A stretch of 13,652 bases of DNA from an uncultured Microbacterium sp. (GTDB lineage Bacteria > Actinomycetota > Actinomycetes > Actinomycetales > Microbacteriaceae): the NCBI GenBank assembly GCA_947647645.1, contig CANSLE010000035.1, positions 1 through 13,652 of the forward strand. Reading direction: 5' to 3'. The position numbers were made by a program, and so were the translations under genes. The stretch's first letter is position 1. The number at the start of each line of letters is the position of its first letter. Shown in pieces: positions 1 through 5,563 of this stretch. Under the pieces are notes generated by a model that saw only the letters and a list, made by a program, of their open reading frames with translations, did no database searches and was not told the DNA's origin.

Positions 1-141
1 GCGGCCCTTGCGGCCGCGTCGCCCGCGCACGCCGCCGTCTTCCGCGCCTGCGCCGAGGATGCGGGCTCCCGCGCCGACTCCGCGCTGCCCGCGCAGGACC
101 AGGAGACGCTCCGCACGCTCACGAGGCAGCTGTGGGGATGA
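1..141 (+). CDS. 3' end of an unidentified gene (possibly a MarR-type regulator)
   Basis: An open frame enters from the left edge and ends at TGA (139-141), giving the last 46 residues of a protein. Nearly every codon ends in G or C, as in the clear genes of this window, which supports real coding. The tail is Ala-rich and ends in LRTLTRQLWG. A closing amphipathic helix with a pattern like 'L-x-x-x-D-x-x-x-L-x-x-L-x-x-x-L' is common at the C-terminus of MarR-family repressors. This is only a resemblance in a short, weakly conserved region. The start and the DNA-binding part lie outside the window, so no function can be assigned. It converges on the AraC-type gene, with 27 bases between the two stops and no convincing terminator. 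Confidence 0.55.
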   Translation, partial: AALAAASPAHAAVFRACAEDAGSRADSALPAQDQETLRTLTRQLWG

Positions 142-168
142 CGGGTCATTGCCGTGGTGAACTCCTCT

Positions 169-1149
169 TCAGGACGCCATCGCCCCCTCCGCCGCCGGCG
201 TCACGCACGTGAAGCGGGCGCGGTAGGCGGTGGGCGTGAGCCCCAGCGTGCGCGCGAAGTTCTGCCGCAGCACGGCGGCCGATCCGAAGCCGCACGCCGA
301 CGCGATGGCGTCGAGTCCGAGGTCGGTCTGCTCGAGCAGACGCTGCGCGTGGATGATGCGCTGGCGCCCGAGCCAGGCCGCCGGCGTCGTGCCGTAATCG
401 GCCTTGAAGCGCCGGGCGAACGTCCGCGGCGACATGTGGGCGCGGGCGGCGAGCTGGTCGACGGTCAGCTCGAGGGTGAGGTTCTCCAGCATCCAGTCGG
501 TCACCGGCGTCAGTGACAGCGACGTCGACTCGGGCAGCGGCTTGGCGATGAACTGGGCCTGACCGCCGTCGCGCTGGGGAGGCACGACCATGCGGCGGGC
601 GATGGTGTTGGCCATCTCGGCGCCGAGCTCGATGCGCAGCAGGTGAAGACACGCGTCGAGTCCCGCCGCGGTGCCGGCGCTGGTGATGATGCGACCGTCC
701 TGTACGTAGAGCACGTTCGGATCGACGTCGATCTCGGGGTACATCCGGGCCATCGTGTCGGCGTAGCGCCAGTGGGTCGTGGCACGGCGCCCGTTCAGCA
801 CACCGGCGGCGGCGACGACGAACGACCCGCTGCAGACCGTGAGCACCCAGGCCCCCCGCTCGACCGCACGGCGCACCACCGCGGCGACGCGCTCGTCCAC
901 GGCGGCCCACTGCTCGCGCGGAATCGGCGTGATGACGACGAGGTCGGCCTCGTCGGCGAAGGACAGATCGTCGTCGACGTTGATCGAGAAGCTCAGGCTG
1001 CTGGCGACGGCACCCGGATCGGGCGCGACGACACGGAAGTCGAAGGTGGGGATGCCGTCGTCCGACCGATCGAGACCGAACGCCTCGCACGCCAGCCCGA
1101 ACTCGAAGGGCGCGAAACCGGGTTGAACGACACAGGCGATGGTCTTCAT
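169..1149 (-). CDS. GlxA/FtrA-type transcriptional regulator: GATase-1/DJ-1-like domain plus AraC helix-turn-helix
   Basis: A 326-residue protein of the usual length for this family. Residues 1-185 form a DJ-1/PfpI-like glutamine-amidotransferase-fold domain, starting MKTIACVVQPGFAPFEFG, with the nucleophile-elbow-like TVCSGSF motif (Cys106). In family regulators this domain is thought to sense a ligand rather than act as an amidotransferase. Residues about 215-315 are an AraC/XylS DNA-binding domain: first helix-turn-helix about 229-250 (LTVDQLAARAHMSPRTFARRF), second about 278-300, and the closing PTAYRARF signature at 306-313. The ATG at 1149 is chosen because the Rossmann-like first strand begins at once. 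It has an AGGA eight bases upstream, but also a TAGGAT -10-like hexamer seven bases upstream, so it may be leaderless. It diverges from a tiny membrane-protein gene with which it shares a symmetrical control region. The ligand is unknown. Relatives regulate amino-acid, betaine or aldehyde metabolism. Confidence 0.93.
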   Translation of the reverse strand: MKTIACVVQPGFAPFEFGLACEAFGLDRSDDGIPTFDFRVVAPDPGAVASSLSFSINVDDDLSFADEADLVVITPIPREQWAAVDERVAAVVRRAVERGAWVLTVCSGSFVVAAAGVLNGRRATTHWRYADTMARMYPEIDVDPNVLYVQDGRIITSAGTAAGLDACLHLLRIELGAEMANTIARRMVVPPQRDGGQAQFIAKPLPESTSLSLTPVTDWMLENLTLELTVDQLAARAHMSPRTFARRFKADYGTTPAAWLGRQRIIHAQRLLEQTDLGLDAIASACGFGSAAVLRQNFARTLGLTPTAYRARFTCVTPAAEGAMAS

Positions 1150-1156
1150 GGCAGAA

Positions 1157-1184
1157 ATCCTACTCCTCTGTGCAGTCCTGCCAC
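1157..1184 (-). promoter_or_regulatory. Putative promoter of the GATase/AraC regulator
   Basis: On the minus strand a GTGGCA hexamer (1184-1179, four of six matches to TTGACA) is followed after 16 bases by TAGGAT (1162-1157), which fits the TANNNT -10 pattern of actinobacteria. Only seven bases, TTCTGCC, then separate it from the ATG, so transcription could start at or next to the start codon. The AGGA inside TAGGAT could instead serve as a ribosome binding site, so leaderless translation is likely but not certain. Confidence 0.45.
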
Positions 1185-1192
1185 TCGTGGCA
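1179..1192. promoter_or_regulatory. Putative operator: palindrome TGCCAC-TC-GTGGCA
   Basis: Perfect six-base arms with a two-base centre lie midway between the divergent genes. Each arm supplies the GTGGCA that occupies the -35 position of one of the two predicted promoters (16-base spacer on the minus side, 15 on the plus side). A protein bound here could repress or activate both genes together. The adjacent AraC-type regulator is one candidate, although AraC proteins more often use direct repeats. Confidence 0.5.
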
Positions 1193-1213
1193 TGTTCTCT
1201 CTCTGCATAGTGT
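1187..1213 (+). promoter_or_regulatory. Putative leaderless promoter of the 39-residue membrane protein gene
   Basis: GTGGCA (1187-1192) and TAGTGT (1208-1213, matching TANNNT) are separated by 15 bases. TTCTGCC (seven bases) then leads to the ATG at 1221. No Shine-Dalgarno sequence is present before this ATG, so leaderless translation is the simplest reading. The spacing from hexamer to start codon is identical to that of the divergent gene. Confidence 0.45.
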
Positions 1214-1220
1214 TTCTGCC

Positions 1221-1340
1221 ATGCTTGCTGTGATCATTCCCCTCGCGGCCCTTTCTCTCATTGCCATCGGCGCCACCGTCCGCGCCCTCCTCACCGACGG
1301 CCATCGGCAGGTGCCGACCGACCCGCGGCGCCTGCCCTGA
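1221..1340 (+). CDS. Small single-span membrane protein, 39 residues, function unknown
   Basis: ATG at 1221 to TGA at 1338-1340. Residues about 2-21 (LAVIIPLAALSLIAIGATVR) form one hydrophobic helix. A short polar, basic, Pro-rich tail follows (DGHRQVPTDPRRLP). The tail has the look of very small one-helix proteins often found in Actinobacteria, with a hydrophobic helix and then a DG-(Y/H)-(G/R)-x-x-P tail, but no function is known to me. Support for coding: high G/C at third positions, a plausible -10 hexamer seven bases before the start, a clear membrane helix, and a hairpin over the stop codon. It is divergent from the GATase/AraC regulator and shares its control region, so co-regulation is plausible. 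It is short enough for automatic annotation to miss. Confidence 0.72.
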   Translation: MLAVIIPLAALSLIAIGATVRALLTDGHRQVPTDPRRLP

Positions 1341-1347
1341 GGGCAGG
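1331..1347. terminator. Hairpin between convergent genes, stop codon in the loop
   Basis: CCTGCCC (1331-1337), loop TGA (1338-1340), GGGCAGG (1341-1347): a perfect seven-base GC-rich stem whose loop is the stop codon of the small membrane-protein gene. No T-run follows on either strand. It lies 29 bases beyond the stop of the LacI gene on the opposite strand, so it could end transcription from both sides, as U-less hairpins are thought to do in actinobacteria. Confidence 0.5.
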
Positions 1348-1376
1348 AGGGTCGACGCGGCGGACGGCGCGGGCCG

Positions 1377-2441
1377 TTATGAGGCCGGGAGGGGGTTCGA
1401 CGCCGGACCGGTCGAGTCGCGGATGAGCAGTGCGGTGTTCAACCTGCGCCGATGCGCCTCCACGCTCGCCCCTTCCGACGCGGCGATGGCCTCCACGAGG
1501 TACTCGGCGGCCAGTCGGCCTTTCGAGACGATCGGCTGGCGCACCGTGGTGAGCGCCGGGCGCGTCCAGCCCGCCTCGATGAGGTCGTCGAATCCCGAGA
1601 TCGACAGCTGACCCGGGACGGACACCCCCGCCTCCCGCGCGCCGTCCAGCACGCCTACGGCCAGGATGTCGCTGAACGCGACGATGGCCGTCGGACGGGG
1701 GGACGCCCCCCACGCGCGGCGGAACGCGGACGCTCCGCCGACCCGCGTATTGGGCGCCTCGACGACCTCGACTCCGTCGTCGGACAGATCGATGCCGACC
1801 TTCGCGAGGCCGCGCGCCGCCCCGTCGAGTCGTTGCCGAACGGCGCCGCGCCAGGTCTCACGCCCCCCCTCGGCATCCGTCTCGAAGGCGACGAAGGTGA
1901 ACCGACGATGACCGAGGCCGACGAGATAGTCGACCATCTCTTCCATCGCCGCCCCGTCGTCGATGTCGACGCTGGACACACCGACGTGGTCCTCACTGTC
2001 GACGAGCACGAAGGGGACTCCCCGCTGCTGCAGGGCCGTCACCTCGCCGCGATCGAACTCCAGACCGCAGACGATGAAGCCGTCCACGGCCGCGTAGGGG
2101 ATCGCCCGCAGCATGGAGCCGCGCAGCGGCGGCGCCAGCAGCAGGGTGAAGCCCTCCCGCTGGCACACCTGCCCGATGCCCTGCATGAAGAGCGTGTAAT
2201 ACGGGTTCTCGAGTACGCGATCGAGTTGCTGGGGCAGCAGCAGACCGAGGCTGTCGGTCCGTCGCCGGCGCAGCATTCGTGCGGCCGGGTCCTGCGAGTA
2301 CCCGAGCGCCGCTGCCGCGGCGAGGATGTTCTCGAGCGTCGCCCCCGAGAGCTTGCGGGGGTCGTTGTACGCCAACGACACCGCGGACTTGGAGACCTTC
2401 GCCCGATCCGCCACATCCTGCATCGTCGGCCGTCGCTTCAT
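1377..2441 (-). CDS. LacI-family transcriptional regulator (probable maltodextrin regulator)
   Basis: A 354-residue protein of standard LacI length. Residues 7-26 (MQDVADRAKVSKSAVSLAYN) are the N-terminal helix-turn-helix. Residues 52-61 (PAARMLRRRR) are the hinge helix with Leu57 at the position that normally intercalates into the operator centre. Residues about 63-345 form the periplasmic-binding-protein-like sensor domain, including SISGFDDL near residue 290. It is the last gene of the starch/maltodextrin operon. The chosen ATG (2441) overlaps the TGA of the GH13 gene before it as ATGA, indicating translational coupling, and an open-frame extension farther upstream would lie inside that gene. 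By context it probably represses this operon and is released by maltose or a maltodextrin. The effector cannot be read from the sequence. It shares a hairpin at 1331-1347 with the convergent small gene. Confidence 0.93.
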   Translation of the reverse strand: MKRRPTMQDVADRAKVSKSAVSLAYNDPRKLSGATLENILAAAAALGYSQDPAARMLRRRRTDSLGLLLPQQLDRVLENPYYTLFMQGIGQVCQREGFTLLLAPPLRGSMLRAIPYAAVDGFIVCGLEFDRGEVTALQQRGVPFVLVDSEDHVGVSSVDIDDGAAMEEMVDYLVGLGHRRFTFVAFETDAEGGRETWRGAVRQRLDGAARGLAKVGIDLSDDGVEVVEAPNTRVGGASAFRRAWGASPRPTAIVAFSDILAVGVLDGAREAGVSVPGQLSISGFDDLIEAGWTRPALTTVRQPIVSKGRLAAEYLVEAIAASEGASVEAHRRRLNTALLIRDSTGPASNPLPAS

Positions 2442-3820
2442 GCGTCGGCTCCGCGCAGCGCGCGACGCGCCATCAGCACACCGTTTGCGGGCAGGCGCCA
2501 CCGCCCGGTCGACACGTCTTCGTCGTCGGCCGCCCATTCCCGCTCTCCGCGCAGCGCCGGGTGCGCCGTCGTGTCCACGACGACACCCCGCCCTCGATGC
2601 ACGATCGCCACCACGTGCTCATCCTCCCAGAGCCGCGAGACGAGAACCGTGTCGGCATCCAGCGCCGACACTTCCTGGGTGCCCCGGCGCAGGGCCGGCC
2701 ACTCCGCGCGACGCCGGGCGAGAGCGACAACGCCCTCGTACAGACTCGTGGACCAGCGCTCCCGCTCCCACACCATCCCCGCCCGGCATCCGGGGTCGTT
2801 CTGTCCGCGCATCCCGACCTCGTCGCCGTAGTAGAGCATCGGCGCGCCCTCCGCGGCGAACAGGAGCGCGAGGGCGCTGAGGGTCGCCCCCTCATCGTCG
2901 GCGTGCCGGGTCAGCAGGCGCTCGGTGTCGTGACTGCCGAGCAGGTTGAGCATCCCGTGATGGAATCCCTCCGGGATGCGGGCTCGGAGCCGGTTCATCC
3001 CCTCCGCCACTGCGAACGCATCGATGCTGCGGTCCGCCGTGAAACCGAGGACCAGGTCCCGCAGCGTGTAGTTCATCGTCCCGTCGGCGAGGTCGCCGGT
3101 GAGCCACTGCTCCGGCTCACGCCATTCCTCCGCGACGATGTAGAGGTCGTCGCCGCGGTCCTTCACCACCCGGTGGAACTCGCGCCAGAAGCCGTGATTG
3201 ATGAAGTACGGGACGTCGAGCCGCCAGCCGTCGATGCCCTGATCGATCCAGTACCGCGCGACATCGAGATGGTGCGCGCGGACCTCGGGGTTGTAGGCGT
3301 TCCACTTCGGCAGGTACCAGCAGCCGGAGCAGGTGCGGTAGTTGGGACGGCCCGGCTCGACAGTGACCGGGAAGCCCTCGACGGAGAACCAGTTCACGTG
3401 CGGGGACTGCGCCTCCCGCCGCACGACGTCCTGGAAGGCCCAGTGGCCGTCGCCGCAGTGGTTGAGCACGGCGTCGAGCACGACGCGGATGCCGCGCGCA
3501 TGCGCCTCGTCGATGAACGCACGGAACGCGTCGAGGTCACCGAGACGATGATCGATCCGGAAGTAGTCGACCGCGTCGTAGCGATGGTTGGTGCCCGCCT
3601 CGAAAATCGGCGTGAGGTAGATCGCATTCGCGCCGACGGAGGCGATGTGGTCCAGGTGCGCTCGGATGCCCGCGAGGTCGCCGCCGAAGAAGTTGTCGCG
3701 GGTCGGTTCCGCGTCCCAGGGCACGACGTCGGGCGGGTCCAGAGACGGGTCCCCGTTCGCGAAACGCTCGGGGAAGATCTGGTAGAAGACGGCGTCGGCG
3801 AGCCAGTCGGGAGCGGGCAT
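2438..3820 (-). CDS. Cytoplasmic GH13 enzyme, cyclomaltodextrinase/neopullulanase/maltodextrin-glucosidase type, without N-terminal domain
   Basis: A 460-residue GH13 hydrolase without a signal peptide, expected to cut imported maltodextrins. The barrel starts at once (DAVFYQIFPERFANGDP). Conserved regions in order: DAVLNH 116-121; LPKWN 170-174, the variant of the MPKLN motif typical of the cyclomaltodextrinase/neopullulanase group (GH13_20); GWRLD 198-202 with nucleophile Asp202; VAEEW 229-233 with acid/base Glu231; GSHD 295-298 with Asp298. A short C-terminal beta domain follows. Family members of about 580 residues carry an N-terminal CBM34-like dimerisation domain, and this one lacks it. 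The residues after the nucleophile read VPYF rather than the usual VANE-like sequence, so exact specificity is uncertain. The ATG at 3820 has AAGGA eight bases upstream and follows the permease stop by two bases. Its TGA overlaps the LacI start. Confidence 0.92.
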   Translation of the reverse strand: MPAPDWLADAVFYQIFPERFANGDPSLDPPDVVPWDAEPTRDNFFGGDLAGIRAHLDHIASVGANAIYLTPIFEAGTNHRYDAVDYFRIDHRLGDLDAFRAFIDEAHARGIRVVLDAVLNHCGDGHWAFQDVVRREAQSPHVNWFSVEGFPVTVEPGRPNYRTCSGCWYLPKWNAYNPEVRAHHLDVARYWIDQGIDGWRLDVPYFINHGFWREFHRVVKDRGDDLYIVAEEWREPEQWLTGDLADGTMNYTLRDLVLGFTADRSIDAFAVAEGMNRLRARIPEGFHHGMLNLLGSHDTERLLTRHADDEGATLSALALLFAAEGAPMLYYGDEVGMRGQNDPGCRAGMVWERERWSTSLYEGVVALARRRAEWPALRRGTQEVSALDADTVLVSRLWEDEHVVAIVHRGRGVVVDTTAHPALRGEREWAADDEDVSTGRWRLPANGVLMARRALRGADA

Positions 3821-3822
3821 GG

Positions 3823-4644
3823 TCAGTCCTTGAGTCCGGTGGTGGAGATGCCGCGCACGAGCGCGCGCTGGAAGACGAGGAACACCACGATGGCCGGGAT
3901 CGTCGCCGTGAGCGTGCCCGCCATCAGGTAGTTCCAGCTGGTGCCATAGCGACCCACGAAGGAGGACAGTCCGATCTGGATCGTGCGGAAGTCGTCGGTA
4001 TTGGTGACGAGCAACGGCCAGAGGAAGTCGTTCCACGCGAAGAGGAAGCTGAAGATCGCGAGGGTAGCGAACGCCGGCGTGGACAGCGGCACGATGATGC
4101 GGAAGAAGGTGCCGATCCGACTGCACCCGTCGATGCGCGCCGCATCCTCGAGCTCGACGGGGATCGTCGAGAAGTACTGACGCAACAGGATGATGCCGAA
4201 GACGTCGGCCAAGCGCGGGACGATCAGCCCCGCATAGGAGTCGATCCACCCCAGATCCGCGACGATCGCGTACGCCGGGATGACGGTGACGAACGTCGGG
4301 ATGAGCAGCATCGCCAGCAGGAGCACGAACAAGGTGTTCCGGAAGGGGAAACGCAGACGAGCGAAGGCGTAGGCGGCAAGCGAGTCGAGCACCAGATGAC
4401 CGAGCACGATGGCGACGGTCATGATGATGCTGTTCAGGTAGTACTGGGCGAAGGGCGCCGCTTGCCACGCCTTGACGTAGTTCTCCCAATGCCACGACGT
4501 CGGCAGGATCGAGGTGTTGGTGTACGTCTCCGCCCGGCTGAGCAACGAGGTCGTGAACATCCAGAGGAAGGGGACGACCACGACGACGGCACCCAGGATC
4601 AGGATGAGATGGCGAGCCACGCGCGTGGCCAGCGATTGCCTCAT
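3823..4644 (-). CDS. ABC sugar transporter inner-membrane permease, MalG type
   Basis: A 273-residue inner-membrane subunit of a carbohydrate importer of the CUT1 class. It shows about six hydrophobic segments (first at about 13-30) and the cytoplasmic EAA loop that docks the ATPase: ELEDAARIDG at 164-173, continuing to FFRIIVPLSTP at 180-190. The C-terminal RALVRGISTTGLKD ending is characteristic of MalG-like permeases. The ATG at 4644 is chosen over an in-frame one at 4677 because it overlaps the stop of the MalF-like gene as ATGA and has GGAGGG seven bases upstream. It forms a heterodimer with the neighbouring MalF-like permease, fed by the lipoprotein encoded two genes upstream. The likely substrates are maltose or maltodextrins, inferred from the three GH13 genes around it. 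Confidence 0.95.
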   Translation of the reverse strand: MRQSLATRVARHLILILGAVVVVVPFLWMFTTSLLSRAETYTNTSILPTSWHWENYVKAWQAAPFAQYYLNSIIMTVAIVLGHLVLDSLAAYAFARLRFPFRNTLFVLLLAMLLIPTFVTVIPAYAIVADLGWIDSYAGLIVPRLADVFGIILLRQYFSTIPVELEDAARIDGCSRIGTFFRIIVPLSTPAFATLAIFSFLFAWNDFLWPLLVTNTDDFRTIQIGLSSFVGRYGTSWNYLMAGTLTATIPAIVVFLVFQRALVRGISTTGLKD

Positions 4645-5555
4645 CGCGAGTCCCTCCCCGAGCCGCTGACTCTCCACTGCACCAGGGTGACGCCGAGGAC
4701 GAGCAGGAGGGTGACGAACGCGATGGCCGTGCCGTAGCCGAAGTCGCCCAGGCGAAAGGCCGTGCGGTACATGAACATCCCGAGCACGTCGGTGCCGCCG
4801 CGCGGGCCACCCTCGGTCAGTACGTAGACCAGGTCGAAGGCCTGGAAACTGGTGATGAGTGCCTGCACCACGACGAAGAACGTCATCGGCGACAGGAGCG
4901 GAATGGTCAGGAACCGCAGTCGCTGCCGCGCCGAGGCGCCGTCCAGCTGCGCGGCCTCATAGATCCCGTGCGGGAGGGCTTGCATCGCCGTGAGGTAGAG
5001 GATCGCGTTGAACCCGATGTTCTTCCAGACCGTGAGAAGCGTCAACGCCCCGAGAGCCAGCCACCGGTCCTGCAGCCAGTCGGGCCCGTCGATGCCCACC
5101 TGCGCCAGGAGTGCGTTGACGAAGCCCGACGGGTCGAGCATGTAGCGCCACACGATCGCCGCAGCGACCGAGGAGGTCACGGCGGGCAGGAAGTAGATGC
5201 CCCGATAGACGCCGCGCCCGCGCAGGGGCGCATCGAGCAGCAGTGCCACCACGAGACCCGTGACGACGCTGAGGACACAGACGCCCGTCGCGTAGAGCAC
5301 GGTGACGAACAGACTGTTCCAGAACTCGGGATCCTGCGACAAGCGCAGGTAATTGCCCAGCCCGACGAACTCCTTCGCGGGATCGAAGCCGTTCCACGCG
5401 GTCAGGCTGATGTACCCCGCGGAAACGATCGGATAGAGGACGAAGATCGCCAGCACGATGAGAGCGGGCGCAAGAAACAGCGCCGCCGTGGACACCTGCT
5501 CGCGGTCGTAGCGGTGCCTGACGCGGGGGCGGGACCCTCGGGTCGTGATCGTCAC
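4641..5555 (-). CDS. ABC sugar transporter inner-membrane permease, MalF type
   Basis: A 304-residue CUT1-class permease. A short basic N-terminus (about 20 residues) precedes the first membrane span (FLAPALIVLAIFVLYPIV, 27-44). A periplasmic loop follows (AWNGFDPAKEFVGLGNY), then five further spans. The EAA loop is YEAAQLDGASARQRLRFLTI at 199-218, followed by PLLSP. The typical LTEGGP sequence is at 247-251. The start is GTG at 5555, eight bases after the stop of the binding-protein gene, with AAGGG about 12 bases upstream. No ATG lies in a sensible position, and longer in-frame extensions run into the binding-protein gene in another frame. It pairs with the MalG-like subunit, with which its stop codon overlaps. 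No ATPase gene follows. Confidence 0.93.
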   Translation of the reverse strand: MTITTRGSRPRVRHRYDREQVSTAALFLAPALIVLAIFVLYPIVSAGYISLTAWNGFDPAKEFVGLGNYLRLSQDPEFWNSLFVTVLYATGVCVLSVVTGLVVALLLDAPLRGRGVYRGIYFLPAVTSSVAAAIVWRYMLDPSGFVNALLAQVGIDGPDWLQDRWLALGALTLLTVWKNIGFNAILYLTAMQALPHGIYEAAQLDGASARQRLRFLTIPLLSPMTFFVVVQALITSFQAFDLVYVLTEGGPRGGTDVLGMFMYRTAFRLGDFGYGTAIAFVTLLLVLGVTLVQWRVSGSGRDSR

Positions 5556-5563
5556 CGGCGCGC

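Larger units (their letters stand above)
1147..1223. repeat. 11-base inverted repeat spanning both divergent start codons
   Basis: CATGGCAGAAA at 1147-1157 and its exact reverse complement TTTCTGCCATG at 1213-1223. Read in its own direction, each divergent gene therefore begins TTTCTGCC-ATG. The centre of the pair (1185) almost coincides with the centre of the 14-base palindrome at 1179-1192. It could be a paired binding site overlapping both starts. Confidence 0.7.

Noticed and set aside
138..149. ATGAC-GG-GTCAT palindrome at the end of the first gene as a terminator
   Set aside because: It has only five-base, AT-containing arms, a two-base loop and no T-run, so it is too weak to call.
1148..1210. 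A 20-residue hydrophobic frame on the plus strand starting inside the regulator's start codon (MAEILLLCAVLPLVACSLSA)
   Set aside because: It would overlap the minus-strand start codon and both predicted promoters, has no ribosome binding site, and the next frame at 1221 is a far better small gene.
2279..3931. A 550-codon open frame on the plus strand opposite the GH13 and permease genes
   Set aside because: It is antisense to genes with full GH13 and permease motifs. Its product is low-complexity Arg/Val/Asp-rich sequence without a domain, as expected for a shadow frame in GC-rich DNA.
4645..4677. Alternative ATG for the MalG-like permease, 11 codons upstream
   Set aside because: It would give a 37-base overlap with the MalF-like gene and lacks the well-spaced GGAGGG that serves the ATG at 4644.
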